A program made the position numbers and the translations under genes. The notes under the pieces were generated by a model. That model ran no database searches, was not told where the DNA came from, and saw only the letters and a list, made by a program, of their open reading frames with translations. From positions 12,187 through 76,186 of the forward strand of contig NZ_CBFIEO010000015.1 in NCBI RefSeq assembly GCF_965661665.1: a stretch of DNA of 64,000 nucleotides. Reading direction: 5' to 3'. The first letter of the stretch is position 1; each line of letters begins with the position of its first letter. This DNA is from Cognatiyoonia sp965661665 (lineage in GTDB: Bacteria; Pseudomonadota; Alphaproteobacteria; Rhodobacterales; Rhodobacteraceae). Of the stretch, positions 9,665-18,728 are shown piece after piece.

Positions 9665-10261
9665 ATGATACCGATTTTGATCATAGCAGCAGGGACATCG
9701 CGGCGCATGGGTGGCGAAGATCAGCTGATGCTCAAGATCGATGGCGTGCCGCTGATTGTGCGCACGTGCCGCCGTGCAGCGGCTACGGGGCACCCTGTCT
9801 TTGCCGCGATCCCCGGCCCGTGGCATCCCAGATATGAAGCCCTACGCGACGAACCTGTCACCTGCTTTGACGTGCCCGGTCACAAAGAAGGGATTGGCGG
9901 CCCCATGCGGGGGGCGGTCCGCCGCCTGCCCCCGTGCGAGGCCTTCATGATCGTCCTAGCCGACATGCCGGATTTGGAAACCGCTGACCTTCAAAAAGTC
10001 ACCACCACATTTCCGCACCAAGCAAAAAACACTGTGGTCCGCGCCTTTACCGATAGGGACGACCCAGGCCATCCGATCCTCGTTTCCAGCGACCTTCGGC
10101 CAGAATTTTCAGAGCTGTCAGGTGATGACGGCGCGAATTTGATCGTGTCAAATCCCAACTTAAATCTGATCCGCGTCCAACTTTCCAAAGATCGCGAAAT
10201 TCACAAGGTGATCAGGGCATCACGACTTCTGCAAAACGCGCAATGCCGTGGAGCGGCTTAG
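9665..10261 (+). CDS. MobA-like nucleotidyltransferase (molybdenum-cofactor cytidylyltransferase type)
   Basis: A 198-residue protein starting MIPILIIAAGTSRRMGGEDQLM, the glycine/arginine NTP-binding signature of the MobA/MocA family (consensus LAAGxSxRMGxxK). The usual lysine after the signature is not obvious (EDQLMLKIDG). The metal-binding VLADMPDLE motif is at residues about 97-105 and DPGHPIL follows. Family members transfer CMP or GMP to molybdopterin for xanthine-dehydrogenase-type or DMSO-reductase-type enzymes. No molybdoenzyme lies in this window, so the partner is unknown. It starts 19 bases after the dehydrogenase stop and may be co-transcribed with it. Confidence 0.82.
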   Translation: MIPILIIAAGTSRRMGGEDQLMLKIDGVPLIVRTCRRAAATGHPVFAAIPGPWHPRYEALRDEPVTCFDVPGHKEGIGGPMRGAVRRLPPCEAFMIVLADMPDLETADLQKVTTTFPHQAKNTVVRAFTDRDDPGHPILVSSDLRPEFSELSGDDGANLIVSNPNLNLIRVQLSKDREIHKVIRASRLLQNAQCRGAA

Positions 10262-10636
10262 TCCAAGGTCCGATTTCATCTTTGTTTCCAATTTTTCGCC
10301 AAGTTTTGCGTCAACGCGTCGCCTCTAACGAGAAAACGCGGGCAGACCGATCACGAATGGAAAACAACGCGACAGCCGCACAGGCCCGATATTGATGTCA
10401 ATTGAGTGAAGGCGTTTCGCCACACTTTTGTTCACGTGCCCAAAACAACGATTACGCATACTTGTTTTTGTTTCCAGTGCGCCCAGAAATTGCGCCGCGA
10501 CACTCCGAATCAAGTCATTTTCATGGCCGTGCGGCACTCCTGGCTTTCTCGAACCTGACAAACTTGTAAGGTTGCCATCAGGTTCTCATTAAGTTCACCG
10601 GTCACATGTCGGTCCACACAAGATGGAAAGACAGAT
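10262..10636. other. Intergenic region without recognisable gene
   Basis: These 375 bases contain short open frames on both strands (for example 10325-10561 on the minus strand), but none has a recognisable domain or a good ribosome site. The last 40 bases probably hold the promoter and the GGAAAG ribosome site of the cytochrome b561 gene. I see no repeat or hairpin of note. Confidence 0.4.
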
Positions 10637-11152
10637 ATGACCACTCCGGCAAAACCACATAGCTTTATCACCCGTAGCATCCATTGGGCCTCCGCCGCAT
10701 TGATTGCTTTTGGCTATTTCAAGGGCCTCGACAACGTGTCTCAACTCGCTGATCCGAATTTGTTACGGACAGAGGTGATCTTTTCCCTCCTGCTGGGTGG
10801 CCTCTTTGCCTTGCGCCTGTTGTGGACCAAGAAAGTGGCCGGCCATACGCGCCTGCCCACAGACGCGCCGCGGTGGGAAAAATTCGCCTCTCAAGCCGTT
10901 CACGTCGGACTTTATGCAAGCGTCTTCTTGATCGTGATCTCAGGTCTGGGCATTGCTCTGGGATACACAACCCCGGTGCTTTCCGGTCTGTTTCTGTCGG
11001 CGATGATTGGTTTGCATGAATTTGCACTCGCCGCGCTGCCGATACTGTTGATCACGCACATCGCTGGTGCGCTCTGGCATCGCTTCATTCGCAGAGACGG
11101 GATCTTTGAAAGCATGGTCCCCGGCCTCTCGTCAAACGGAAAGGCGAGCTAA
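10637..11152 (+). CDS. Cytochrome b561-family membrane protein
   Basis: 171 residues with four transmembrane helices and the histidine pattern of prokaryotic cytochrome b561: RSIHWASAAL in helix 1, QAVHVGLYAS in helix 3, GLHEFALAALPILLITHIAGALWHRF in helix 4. These bind two b-type hemes and move electrons from quinol or to a redox partner across the inner membrane. A second, more AT-rich relative is in the island at 54371; both end in a D-G-[IV]-[FW]-x-S-M-V-P motif. Family members are often neighbours of yceI genes, and a broken yceI lies 3.5 kb upstream. Confidence 0.9.
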   Translation: MTTPAKPHSFITRSIHWASAALIAFGYFKGLDNVSQLADPNLLRTEVIFSLLLGGLFALRLLWTKKVAGHTRLPTDAPRWEKFASQAVHVGLYASVFLIVISGLGIALGYTTPVLSGLFLSAMIGLHEFALAALPILLITHIAGALWHRFIRRDGIFESMVPGLSSNGKAS

Positions 11153-11204
11153 GACCGAATAGTGGATTGACCCCCCTGCGACTGAACGCTAGGACACGCA
11201 ACGT

Positions 11205-11290
11205 GCCGATGTGGCGGAATGGTAGACGCAGGGGATTCAAAATCCCCCGATGGCAACATCGTGAGAGTTCGAGTCTCTCCATCGGCACCA
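11205..11290 (+). tRNA. tRNA-Leu (anticodon CAA)
   Basis: An 86-base tRNA with acceptor stem GCCGATG pairing with CATCGGC, anticodon stem GGGGA/TCCCC around the loop TTCAAAA (anticodon CAA), a class II variable arm (GATGGCAACATC) and the T-loop GTTCGAGTC. The 3' CCA is encoded. It reads UUG leucine codons. Confidence 0.97.
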
Positions 11291-11364
11291 CCAAATCCTT
11301 CTCGCCTGCCTTGACCTAGACCGCGCCTCATGGCCTAAGCGACGTGATCGCGGCAGAGGCAAGT

Positions 11365-11943
11365 ATGATCAAAGGTCTGTACAATTGGACGATGGGTCTG
11401 GCGCAATCGCGCCATGCGCTTTGGGCGCTGGCAATTGTCGCCTTTGTGGAATCTTGCTTCTTTCCGATCCCCCCCGACGTGCTGATGATCCCGATGATCA
11501 TCGCCCGCCCTTCGAAAGCATTTCTCATCGCAGGGATAGCCACGGTCGCCTCCGTCCTTGGCGGGCTTTTGGGTTATTACATCGGCTACGCACTCTTCGA
11601 ACTGGCCGGTCAGCCTATCTTTGATTTCTATGGCAAGGGTGATGCCGTCGCCGAATTCTCCGCCCGTTATAATGAACACGGGGCGTGGGCTGTGCTGATC
11701 GCCGGCGTCACCCCTTTCCCGTTCAAAGTCATCACGATAATGTCGGGCGTCACGCAATTGTCGCTGCCAGTCTTCATCGTATCCGCCATCCTCGCGCGCG
11801 CGCTGCGGTTCTTCTTTGTTGCCACGCTCCTCTGGAAATTTGGCGCACCGATCCGCGACTTTATGGAAAAACGTCTTGGCCTCATGTTCACGCTCTTTTG
11901 TGTTCTGCTGATCGGCGGCTTTGCCCTAGTGAGGTATCTATGA
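11365..11943 (+). CDS. DedA/YqaA-type (VTT domain) membrane protein
   Basis: 192 residues with about five hydrophobic segments and the VTT/SNARE-associated signature. There is an acidic residue in the first helix (FVESCFFPIPPDVL), then GGLLGYYIGYALFE, then the ITPFPFKV-type loop (GVTPFPFKVITIMSGV) with conserved prolines and the closing RALRFFFVATLLWKFG. DedA-family proteins are lipid scramblases or transporters needed for envelope integrity. The YqaA subgroup is assigned from length and order. I prefer ATG 11365, with GAGG upstream, over GTG 11344. Its stop overlaps the dsbB start (ATGA), so the two are translationally coupled. Confidence 0.82.
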   Translation: MIKGLYNWTMGLAQSRHALWALAIVAFVESCFFPIPPDVLMIPMIIARPSKAFLIAGIATVASVLGGLLGYYIGYALFELAGQPIFDFYGKGDAVAEFSARYNEHGAWAVLIAGVTPFPFKVITIMSGVTQLSLPVFIVSAILARALRFFFVATLLWKFGAPIRDFMEKRLGLMFTLFCVLLIGGFALVRYL

Positions 11944-12392
11944 CCCGCCAAATGCTCACCACCCTTGCCGCCGCTGGCTCTTTCGCCTTGCTCGCAGGGG
12001 CCTATACGTTTGAGTTTTTCGGCTATCCTCCGTGCCAGATGTGTTATTGGCAACGTTGGCCCCACTTCGTGGCCATCGCGATCAGTATCGTGGCCTACTT
12101 TGTTCCTGCCCGTGTCCTTGCATTACTGGGCGCGCTCGCTGCGTTCGGCACCTCTGGCGTCGGCGTCTACCACACGGGGGTGGAGCGGGATTGGTGGGAA
12201 GGCCCGACCAGTTGCACAGGCGGTGGCCTCACCGACCTTTCAGCGACAGATCTTTTGTCGACCGACGGCCCGCGTCTGGTGATGTGCGATCAGGTGAGTT
12301 GGGAATTCCTGACGCTGTCGATGGCAAGCTGGAATGCTCTGTTTTCCTTCGGCTTTGCGCTGATTTGGCTGGCCGCTGCGCGGAAGGCTTAG
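11940..12392 (+). CDS. Disulfide bond formation protein DsbB family
   Basis: 150 residues with four transmembrane helices. The first Cys pair is PPCQMCYWQRWPH in the first periplasmic loop; the second pair is split (TSCTGGG and VMCDQVSW) in the second loop. This is the DsbB pattern: quinone-linked reoxidation of DsbA in the periplasm. The WQRWPH stretch after the CxxC is characteristic. Its start overlaps the upstream DedA-type gene by four bases. No dsbA is in the window. Confidence 0.9.
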   Translation: MTRQMLTTLAAAGSFALLAGAYTFEFFGYPPCQMCYWQRWPHFVAIAISIVAYFVPARVLALLGALAAFGTSGVGVYHTGVERDWWEGPTSCTGGGLTDLSATDLLSTDGPRLVMCDQVSWEFLTLSMASWNALFSFGFALIWLAAARKA

Positions 12393-12488
12393 TCCAAGAA
12401 CTGCCCGTGGGCTGGTGATGCAACAAGCGTTCGGCCGCGCTTAATGGTCGCCAAGCACTGACTACAAATTTGCTGATGCGCTCGGCCT

Positions 12489-12515
12489 AAAAAACATCAG
12501 CCCGCCGGGACGGGC
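12489..12515 (-). terminator. Possible terminator after the Lrp-family gene
   Basis: On the minus strand GCCCG and CGGGC form a short stem with a six-base loop, followed by TGATGTTTTTT. It lies about 40 bases beyond the regulator's stop. The stem is only five base pairs, so this is tentative. Confidence 0.4.
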
Positions 12516-12553
12516 AGGTGTTGGCGCGGCGCGCTACGCGCTCGACCCGCGCC

Positions 12554-12976
12554 TTACCGCCGCGTCGACAGTAAAATACTTGTCTCTGTCCGGCCAATCG
12601 CCTCTGTCCGACGGATCGCAGTCAGGGCGGCATCGAATGCCTCCAGCGTCTCCGCCCCAATCTCAGCGATATAATCCCACTTGCCGTTGGTCGAATGCAC
12701 CGCCTGAACTTCTGGCCGCTTCAAAAGCGCCGCCGCGACCTTCTCACTTTGCCGTCCCGCAATCTCCAACATCATCAAACCACGCACGGGGTAGTCACTG
12801 ATGTCGGCCTTTGTTTCGACCGTGAAGCCGACGATATCGCCCGCCTCCACCAGCTTTGCCATCCGCGCGCGCACGGTGTTGCGTTGCACACCCAAATCAG
12901 CCGCCAGTTCTGACAAAGATGCCCGCGCGTTCCGGCGCAGCATCCGCACAAGGCTCATATCCAATTCGTCCAACAC
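12554..12976 (-). CDS. Lrp/AsnC-family transcriptional regulator
   Basis: 140 residues. An N-terminal winged helix-turn-helix (LDMSLVRMLRRNARASLSELAADLGVQRNTVRARMAKL, residues about 4-41) is followed by an AsnC/RAM effector domain (GLMMLEIAGRQ ... VHSTNGKWDYIAEIGAET). It is transcribed away from the arginase/ornithine cyclodeaminase operon across an 83-base gap. The usual logic for this family is a local activator of the divergent amino-acid catabolic genes, here probably sensing arginine or ornithine. That assignment rests on position only. Confidence 0.88.
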   Translation of the reverse strand: MLDELDMSLVRMLRRNARASLSELAADLGVQRNTVRARMAKLVEAGDIVGFTVETKADISDYPVRGLMMLEIAGRQSEKVAAALLKRPEVQAVHSTNGKWDYIAEIGAETLEAFDAALTAIRRTEAIGRTETSILLSTRR

Positions 12977-13059
12977 AACTATCCGTTTCGATCAATCTTC
13001 ATGCGTTTCGCACCTTTGGACCGCTAGGGGAAGCATGGCTTTCGATCAATACTCAGCAC

Positions 13060-13986
13060 ATGGACAAGAAGAATTGTATATTCATCGGCGTCCCGCTCGA
13101 TTGCGGCAAACGACGCCAAGGCTGTCTGATGGGCCCCGACGCCTATCGTACAGCGGGACTGGCCGACGCGCTCACCGCGCTTGGCCACACCGCACGAGAC
13201 ATTGGCAACGTCGTGCCTGACAAAGTTGACGCCAGCGACGATGGGCACCTGCACAAACTCGCTGAAAACATCGGCTGGACCTTCGCCCTGCAACGCGCGG
13301 CGAAGGACACAGCGCCAACCGGCTTCCCGATCTTCATGGGCGGCGATCACGCATTGGCGGCTGGCACGGTTAGCGGCATGGCAGCCCATTGGGCGAAAGA
13401 GGGCCGCCCGTTCTTCGTCCTCTGGCTCGACGCTCACACCGACATTCACAACCCGCAAAGCACAGCCAGCGGCAACCTCCACGGCACGCCCGTGGGCTAC
13501 TACATCGGTCGCGACGGATTCGACGGCTTCCCAATAGTCGAAGCCCCTGTGGCATCGGAAAACATCTGCATGATTGGTATTCGCTCCGTCGACGCGCCCG
13601 AAAATGACGTTCTGCAAGACCTCAACATCGACGTTGTGGACATGCGCCGGATTGACGAGACGGACATCGCCACCCACCTCGCCGCCTTCCTCGAGCGGGT
13701 GAAGGCTGCGAATGGCGTCCTCCACGTCTCCCTCGATGTCGATTTCCTCGACCCGCTCCACGCGCCCGCAGTCGGCACCACCGTCCCCGGTGGAGCGACC
13801 GAACGGGAGGCGCATTTGGTCATGGAGATGCTGTCTGACGCAGGTGTTGTCCGTTCCCTCGACCTTGTCGAACTCAACCCTTTCCTGGACGACCGCGGCA
13901 AAACGGCGAGCTTGATGGTTGACCTCACCGCCTCCCTCATGGGCCGCCGTGTCTTTGACCGACCAACACGGGATTACTCCTCATGA
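13060..13986 (+). CDS. rocF: Arginase
   Basis: 308 residues of the ureohydrolase fold, hydrolysing L-arginine to ornithine and urea with a dinuclear Mn site. The metal ligands are visible: GGDHALAAGT near residue 91, LWLDAHTDIHN near 120-128 with DAHTD, and SLDVDFLDP near 225-230. GTTVPGGATEREAHL and the LVELNPFLDD end are typical of arginase over agmatinase. The start at MDKKNC is chosen by homology; an out-of-frame ATG at 13035 has a better ribosome site but makes no sense downstream. The stop overlaps the next gene by four bases (ATGA), so this is the first gene of an arginine-to-proline operon. Confidence 0.95.
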   Translation: MDKKNCIFIGVPLDCGKRRQGCLMGPDAYRTAGLADALTALGHTARDIGNVVPDKVDASDDGHLHKLAENIGWTFALQRAAKDTAPTGFPIFMGGDHALAAGTVSGMAAHWAKEGRPFFVLWLDAHTDIHNPQSTASGNLHGTPVGYYIGRDGFDGFPIVEAPVASENICMIGIRSVDAPENDVLQDLNIDVVDMRRIDETDIATHLAAFLERVKAANGVLHVSLDVDFLDPLHAPAVGTTVPGGATEREAHLVMEMLSDAGVVRSLDLVELNPFLDDRGKTASLMVDLTASLMGRRVFDRPTRDYSS

Positions 13987-15029
13987 CATTTGAGCCCTCA
14001 AAACTCGCCATGGTGCCCTTCGTCTCCGTCGAGAATATGTTGAAGCTCGTCCACCACATCGGCATCGAAAACGTCCTCTGCGATCTGGCACAAGCCATCG
14101 AGGAAGATTTCAAACGGTGGGAGCTTTTCGATAAAACCCCGCGCGTTGGGTCCCACTCCAACGTGGGCGTTATGGAACTGATGCCCACCAGTGATGGGAA
14201 GCTTTACGGCTTCAAATACGTCAACGGCCATCCCAAGAATGCGAAAGAAGGGCTGCAAACTGTTACCGCTTTCGGTCTGCTGGCGGAGGTTTACTCCGGC
14301 TACCCTGTGATGCTTTCTGAGATGACGGTGCTGACCGCCCTGCGCACCGCCGCCATGTCTGCGGTCGCGACCAAAGCGCTCGCCCCCAAGGGCGCAAAGA
14401 CGATGGCCATGATCGGCAATGGCGCGCAATCCGAATTCCAATGCGTCGCCATGAAAGCCTATTGCGGGATCGAGACGGTCAGGCTCTATGACATCGACTC
14501 TGCGGCGACGGTCAAATGCGCAGGCAACCTCGCCCGCACCGGCCTTAGGATCGAAACCTGTTCCTCTATCGAAGACGTTGTGGAGGGAGCCCAGATCATC
14601 ACCACGGCCACCGCCGACAAAGACAAGCAACAAATCCTCACCGACAACCACTTTGGCACAGGCGTGCATATCAACGCCATCGGCGGCGACTGCCCCGGCA
14701 AGACGGAGCTTCACCGCGATATCGTCTCCCGCTCTACCGTCTTCGTGGAATACCTGCCGCAGACACGGATCGAAGGCGAAATTCAGCAAATGGCGGAGGA
14801 CCACCCCGTCACCGAATTGTGGGAGGTTTTGGCAGGCAAGACCGAGGGCCGCACGTCGCTGAACGAAGTGACCCTCTTTGATGGCGTCGGCTTCGCGATC
14901 GAGGATTTCTCCGCACTGCGCTACGTCCATGCCAAGATCAAAGGCACGCCCTTCTTTGACGATCTAGATATGATCGCCGATCCCGACGATCCTCGCGATC
15001 TTTTCGGGATGCTACAACGCGCCAGATAG
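13983..15029 (+). CDS. Ornithine cyclodeaminase
   Basis: 348 residues of the ornithine cyclodeaminase/mu-crystallin family, converting L-ornithine to L-proline and ammonia with bound NAD. Visible signatures are GFKYVNGHPKNA near residue 75, the nucleotide-binding segment MAMIGNGAQSEFQ near residue 140, HINAIGGDCPGKTEL near residue 228 with the catalytic Asp, and ITTATADKD. It is translationally coupled to arginase, completing arginine to ornithine to proline. The proA-proB pair at 44987-47364 provides the separate glutamate route to proline. Confidence 0.95.
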   Translation: MTFEPSKLAMVPFVSVENMLKLVHHIGIENVLCDLAQAIEEDFKRWELFDKTPRVGSHSNVGVMELMPTSDGKLYGFKYVNGHPKNAKEGLQTVTAFGLLAEVYSGYPVMLSEMTVLTALRTAAMSAVATKALAPKGAKTMAMIGNGAQSEFQCVAMKAYCGIETVRLYDIDSAATVKCAGNLARTGLRIETCSSIEDVVEGAQIITTATADKDKQQILTDNHFGTGVHINAIGGDCPGKTELHRDIVSRSTVFVEYLPQTRIEGEIQQMAEDHPVTELWEVLAGKTEGRTSLNEVTLFDGVGFAIEDFSALRYVHAKIKGTPFFDDLDMIADPDDPRDLFGMLQRAR

Positions 15030-15033
15030 CCGA

Positions 15034-15066
15034 TGTGTACATACGCTGTGTGTACAGCCTGTGTAC
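15034..15066. repeat. Three TGTGTAC repeats upstream of gyrA
   Basis: TGTGTAC occurs at 15034-15040, 15049-15055 and 15060-15066 between ornithine cyclodeaminase and gyrA. The copies start 15 and 11 bases apart. A GC hairpin (GCGGCC/GGCCGC, 15074-15094, loop rich in T) follows, then a TATAAAT-like -10 candidate near 15120. The repeats could be an operator for gyrA or a remnant of a simple repeat. Confidence 0.5.
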
Positions 15067-15178
15067 GCAATACGCGGCCTTTTTTGAGGGCCGCCATTGC
15101 CCCCATATGCGGGGTCTGATATAAATTTTGCAACGAAATATGGGCCGGAGCAGCGGCCAAACATCCGGGGCGATTTGC

Positions 15179-17926
15179 GTGATCGACACACCAGAAACAC
15201 CTGAAAATGAAAATGAAAATCCAACCGAACGCTCCGCGTACGACGGTCCGACGGTTTCCATCCTCGATGAAATGAAAACGTCCTACCTCGATTACGCGAT
15301 GAGCGTGATCGTTTCACGGGCGATTCCCGACCTTCGCGACGGCCTAAAACCCGTCCACCGCCGCATCATTTATTCGATGTACGAAAAGGGCATCACGCAC
15401 GACAAAACCTACCGCAAATCTGCGAAATCCGTGGGCGATGTGATGGGCTCCTATCACCCACACGGCGATAGCGCAATTTACGAATCCCTAGTCCGTATGG
15501 CACAGGATTTCGCCATGTCCCTGCCGCTGATCGATGGTCAGGGCAACTTCGGCTCCATGGACGGCGATAACGCCGCTGCGATGCGCTACACCGAAAGCCG
15601 ACTTGAGAAGGTTGCGGTCCATATGACCGATGATCTTGGCAAGGCAACCGTTGATTTTGTTGACAACTATGACGGGAAAGAGCGTGAGCCGACGGTTCTG
15701 CCCTCAAAATTCCCCAACATGCTGGTCAACGGCGCGGGCGGCATAGCGGTGGGTATGGCCACGAACATCCCGCCCCACAATTTGGGCGAAGTTATCGACG
15801 CCACGCTGGCGCTGACCGACAATCCCGATCTTACCAGCGAAGAACTGATCGAATACGTGCCTGGCCCCGATTTTCCGACCGGCGGCATCATGCTGGGTCG
15901 CTCTGGCGCTCGGAAGGCTTATCTCGAAGGGCGCGGCAGCGTTATCATGCGCGCCAAAACGGAGGTCGAAGAACTTCGTAAGGATCGCTATGCCATCGTC
16001 ATAACCGAGGTGCCTTACCAGGTGAACAAAGCGACTATGATCGACCGCATCGCAGAAGCCGCACGTGACAAACGGATCGAAGGCATTGCCCACGTCCAAG
16101 ACGAGTCCGACCGCAACGGCGTGCGCGTGGTCATCGAGTTAAAGCGCGATGCAACGGCAGAGGTGGTCCTGAACCAGCTGTTCCGCTTTACGCCGATGCA
16201 GACGTCCTTTGGCTGCAATATGCTGGCTCTGAACGGCGGTCGACCTGAACAGCTGACTTTGCGCAAGTTCCTGACCTACTTCCTCGACTTCCGCGAAGAC
16301 ATTGTCGCCCGCCGGACAGCCTATGAACTGCGTAAAGCGCGGGAGCGGAGCCATATTCTCTGTGGTTTGGCCGTGGCTGTCACCAACATCGACGAGGTGG
16401 TCAACACGATCCGCAGCTCTGCCGATGCAGCGGAGGCGCGTGAGAAGCTGATGACACGCCGTTGGCCCGCGGAATCGATCATCGAATATATCCAACTGAT
16501 CGATGACCCGACCCATACTGCCAACGATGACGGCACCTACAACCTGTCTGAAACGCAAGCCCGCGCCATTCTCGAGTTGCGCTTGCAGCGCCTGACCCAG
16601 ATTGGCGTCAAGGAGGTCACCGACGAACTTCAAGATCTCGCCGCGAAGATCCGTGAATACTTGGAAATTCTTGGGTCACGGGACCGCATCATGCAAATCA
16701 TCCGTGATGAGCTGAACGAGATCAAAGATCAATTCGCCGTCCAGCGTCGAACAGAGATTGTCGACTGGTCCGGCGACATGGAAGACGAAGACCTGATCGA
16801 GAAAGAGGATATGGTCGTCACCGTCACCTCCGGCGGCTACATCAAACGCACCGCGCTTGCAGATTTCCGTGCGCAGCGGCGCGGCGGTAAAGGTCTCTCC
16901 TCGATGGCCACGAAGGAAGAGGATGTCGTGACGACCCTCTTCGTGGCCAACACACACACGCAGCTCTTGTTCTTCACCACCGACGGGATGGTCTACAAGC
17001 TGAAGACGTGGCGCCTGCCACAGGGTTCCCGGACGGCCAAAGGCAAGGCCATCGTGAACATCCTGCCAATCCCCTCAGGGGTATCTATCGCGGCCATCAT
17101 GCCAGTGGACCGGCCAGAGGATGAATGGGCCGACCTGCAGGTTGTCTTTGCAACTGACGCTGGAACTGTGCGCCGTAACGCTCTGTCCGACTTCACAAAT
17201 GTCAAATCGAACGGCAAAATCGCGATGAAGTTTGAGGGCGACAGCGAAGGCTGGTCGATGATCGACGCGCGCATTGCTTCCAATGATGACGACGTGATGC
17301 TCACCACCGCCTCCGGACGCGCGATCCGCTTCCCTGCAACCGATGTGCGGGTCTTTACCAGCCGCTCCTCCACAGGTGTACGCGGCGTCAAACTCTCCGG
17401 CGATGACAAGGTCGTCTCCATGTCAATCATCCGGCACTTCGTCGCCGACCCAGAAGAACGCGCGGCCTACCTCAAGATGCGCCGCGCGATGGCAGGTTTG
17501 GGCGACGATGCCGAGAGCGATGATGACGACGAAGTCATCGCAGGTGCCATCAGCCAAGAACGCTATGCAGAGATGTCAGCCGCTGAGAACCTGATACTTA
17601 CTATTACGGAACAAGGATCTGGCAAGCTTTCTTCAAGTCATGACTACCCCGTGCGCGGTCGCGGTGGCATGGGTGTGGCAGCGATGGACAAGGCCATGCG
17701 CGGCGGTGCTTTGGTCAGTTCATTCCCTGTGGAAATGGGGGACCAGATTATGCTCGTCACCTCCACCGGCCAATCGATCCGCGTCCCTGTCGAAGGCATC
17801 AGCTTCCGCAGCCGCAGCGCTGGAGGCGTGAAGGTGTTCGACACCGCCAAGGGTGAAACCGTCGTCAGTGTCGCCTGGATTGCTGAACAGGATGAAGAAG
17901 ATGGCACAGAAGCGGGTGAAGAATAG
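15179..17926 (+). CDS. gyrA: DNA gyrase subunit A
   Basis: About 915 residues. GyrA is the DNA-cutting subunit of gyrase. The N-terminal domain has the quinolone-determining region (HPHGDSAIYESLVRM) and the catalytic Tyr in AAMRYTE at about residue 137. The C-terminal beta-pinwheel has the GyrA box QRRGGKG near residue 566, which separates gyrase from topoisomerase IV. An acidic insert (DAESDDDDE) and an acidic tail follow the alphaproteobacterial pattern. The position equal to E. coli Asp87 is Glu, a common natural variant. I start at GTG 15179 (VIDTPETPE) by homology; TTG 15128 and ATG 15140 are possible longer starts. Confidence 0.96.
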   Translation: MIDTPETPENENENPTERSAYDGPTVSILDEMKTSYLDYAMSVIVSRAIPDLRDGLKPVHRRIIYSMYEKGITHDKTYRKSAKSVGDVMGSYHPHGDSAIYESLVRMAQDFAMSLPLIDGQGNFGSMDGDNAAAMRYTESRLEKVAVHMTDDLGKATVDFVDNYDGKEREPTVLPSKFPNMLVNGAGGIAVGMATNIPPHNLGEVIDATLALTDNPDLTSEELIEYVPGPDFPTGGIMLGRSGARKAYLEGRGSVIMRAKTEVEELRKDRYAIVITEVPYQVNKATMIDRIAEAARDKRIEGIAHVQDESDRNGVRVVIELKRDATAEVVLNQLFRFTPMQTSFGCNMLALNGGRPEQLTLRKFLTYFLDFREDIVARRTAYELRKARERSHILCGLAVAVTNIDEVVNTIRSSADAAEAREKLMTRRWPAESIIEYIQLIDDPTHTANDDGTYNLSETQARAILELRLQRLTQIGVKEVTDELQDLAAKIREYLEILGSRDRIMQIIRDELNEIKDQFAVQRRTEIVDWSGDMEDEDLIEKEDMVVTVTSGGYIKRTALADFRAQRRGGKGLSSMATKEEDVVTTLFVANTHTQLLFFTTDGMVYKLKTWRLPQGSRTAKGKAIVNILPIPSGVSIAAIMPVDRPEDEWADLQVVFATDAGTVRRNALSDFTNVKSNGKIAMKFEGDSEGWSMIDARIASNDDDVMLTTASGRAIRFPATDVRVFTSRSSTGVRGVKLSGDDKVVSMSIIRHFVADPEERAAYLKMRRAMAGLGDDAESDDDDEVIAGAISQERYAEMSAAENLILTITEQGSGKLSSSHDYPVRGRGGMGVAAMDKAMRGGALVSSFPVEMGDQIMLVTSTGQSIRVPVEGISFRSRSAGGVKVFDTAKGETVVSVAWIAEQDEEDGTEAGEE

Positions 17927-18032
17927 CGCTTGCTTTTTCAACACCTTGCCGCCTTCCGCATGGCCGTTTATGCTTGCTCTAATAGGTAAGAAACCTCAGC
18001 AAAAATAAATTGCGGCGAGCATAATTTTATTC

Positions 18033-18688
18033 AAAAAATATATTGGCGCGGGCCTTTCGTCCGTGCTTTCCACAGCGTTTGGCGCCCAAGAATTTGTGGG
18101 CGGCACGCTTGAACTTGAATACACCAGCTTCGATGGGGCCGATGTAACATCTACAACGGCGAAGTTGAATTCGCGATCAACCGTCAATTCGGTGTGGAAC
18201 TAGATTAGAATGGTGCGTCTAGTGACAGCGAACCGGCGTCCAGCGCCACCCTTCACGGCATCTACCACATGAGCAACACTTCCTCCGTGTGAGCTTTCTA
18301 TGGTCAAAGCGTTGGTGGTGATGTTGATTCCTCGTCTTATGGCGCTGAGGGCGGAACGTCACTGGGTACCTTTAGCTTCGGCGCGTATCTTGGCCGGCAA
18401 GATATCGGCGCGACAGGCGCGGCCACATTCGGTCTCAATGCCGAAGTGCTCATCTATAACGCTTTTGAGCTTTACTAAGATACAGATCTCGCCGTTGTAG
18501 ACGACGTTTTCGCTGGTACGAGCGAACTTGGTGTTCAATACAACACGAGCAATGGGCCTGAGTTGTTTGTACATTTGGGATCTTTGTCAGTAAGTTACGG
18601 CACCACAACAGCGTCTGAGAAATACGTTGGCATTGGTGCGCGCATCAATTTTGGCGCCAAGCGCTGCACAACATTCGAAGGTCGCTAA
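18033..18688 (+). pseudogene. Outer-membrane beta-barrel protein, broken
   Basis: A decayed gene of about 219 codons. The first part reads KKYIGAGLSSVLSTAFGAQEF, a signal peptide whose ATG is missing (the base triplet before KK is TTC), then VGGTLELEYTSFDGAD. A frameshift near 18140-18150 moves the reading to IYNGEVEFAINRQFGVELD. That frame continues through stops at 18206 (TAG), 18290 (TGA) and 18476 (TAA) to the C-terminal EKYVGIGARINFG strand and a TAA at 18686. Alternating Gly/aromatic strands and the terminal barrel strand support an outer-membrane barrel of the small porin-like type. With a lost start, a frameshift and three stops it cannot give a full product. Confidence 0.8.
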
Positions 18689-18728
18689 TCCCCTTTGCAA
18701 ACCAACGCTCATGTCCTAAATGCGGGGC

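Noticed and set aside
10325..10561. 78-codon minus-strand frame between the MobA-like and b561 genes
   Set aside because: No ribosome site, no family resemblance, no signal or helix pattern.
15430..15500. Glu at the GyrA position equal to E. coli Asp87 as a quinolone-resistance mutation
   Set aside because: Glu is the natural residue in many bacteria, and the adjacent Ser83 equivalent is unchanged.
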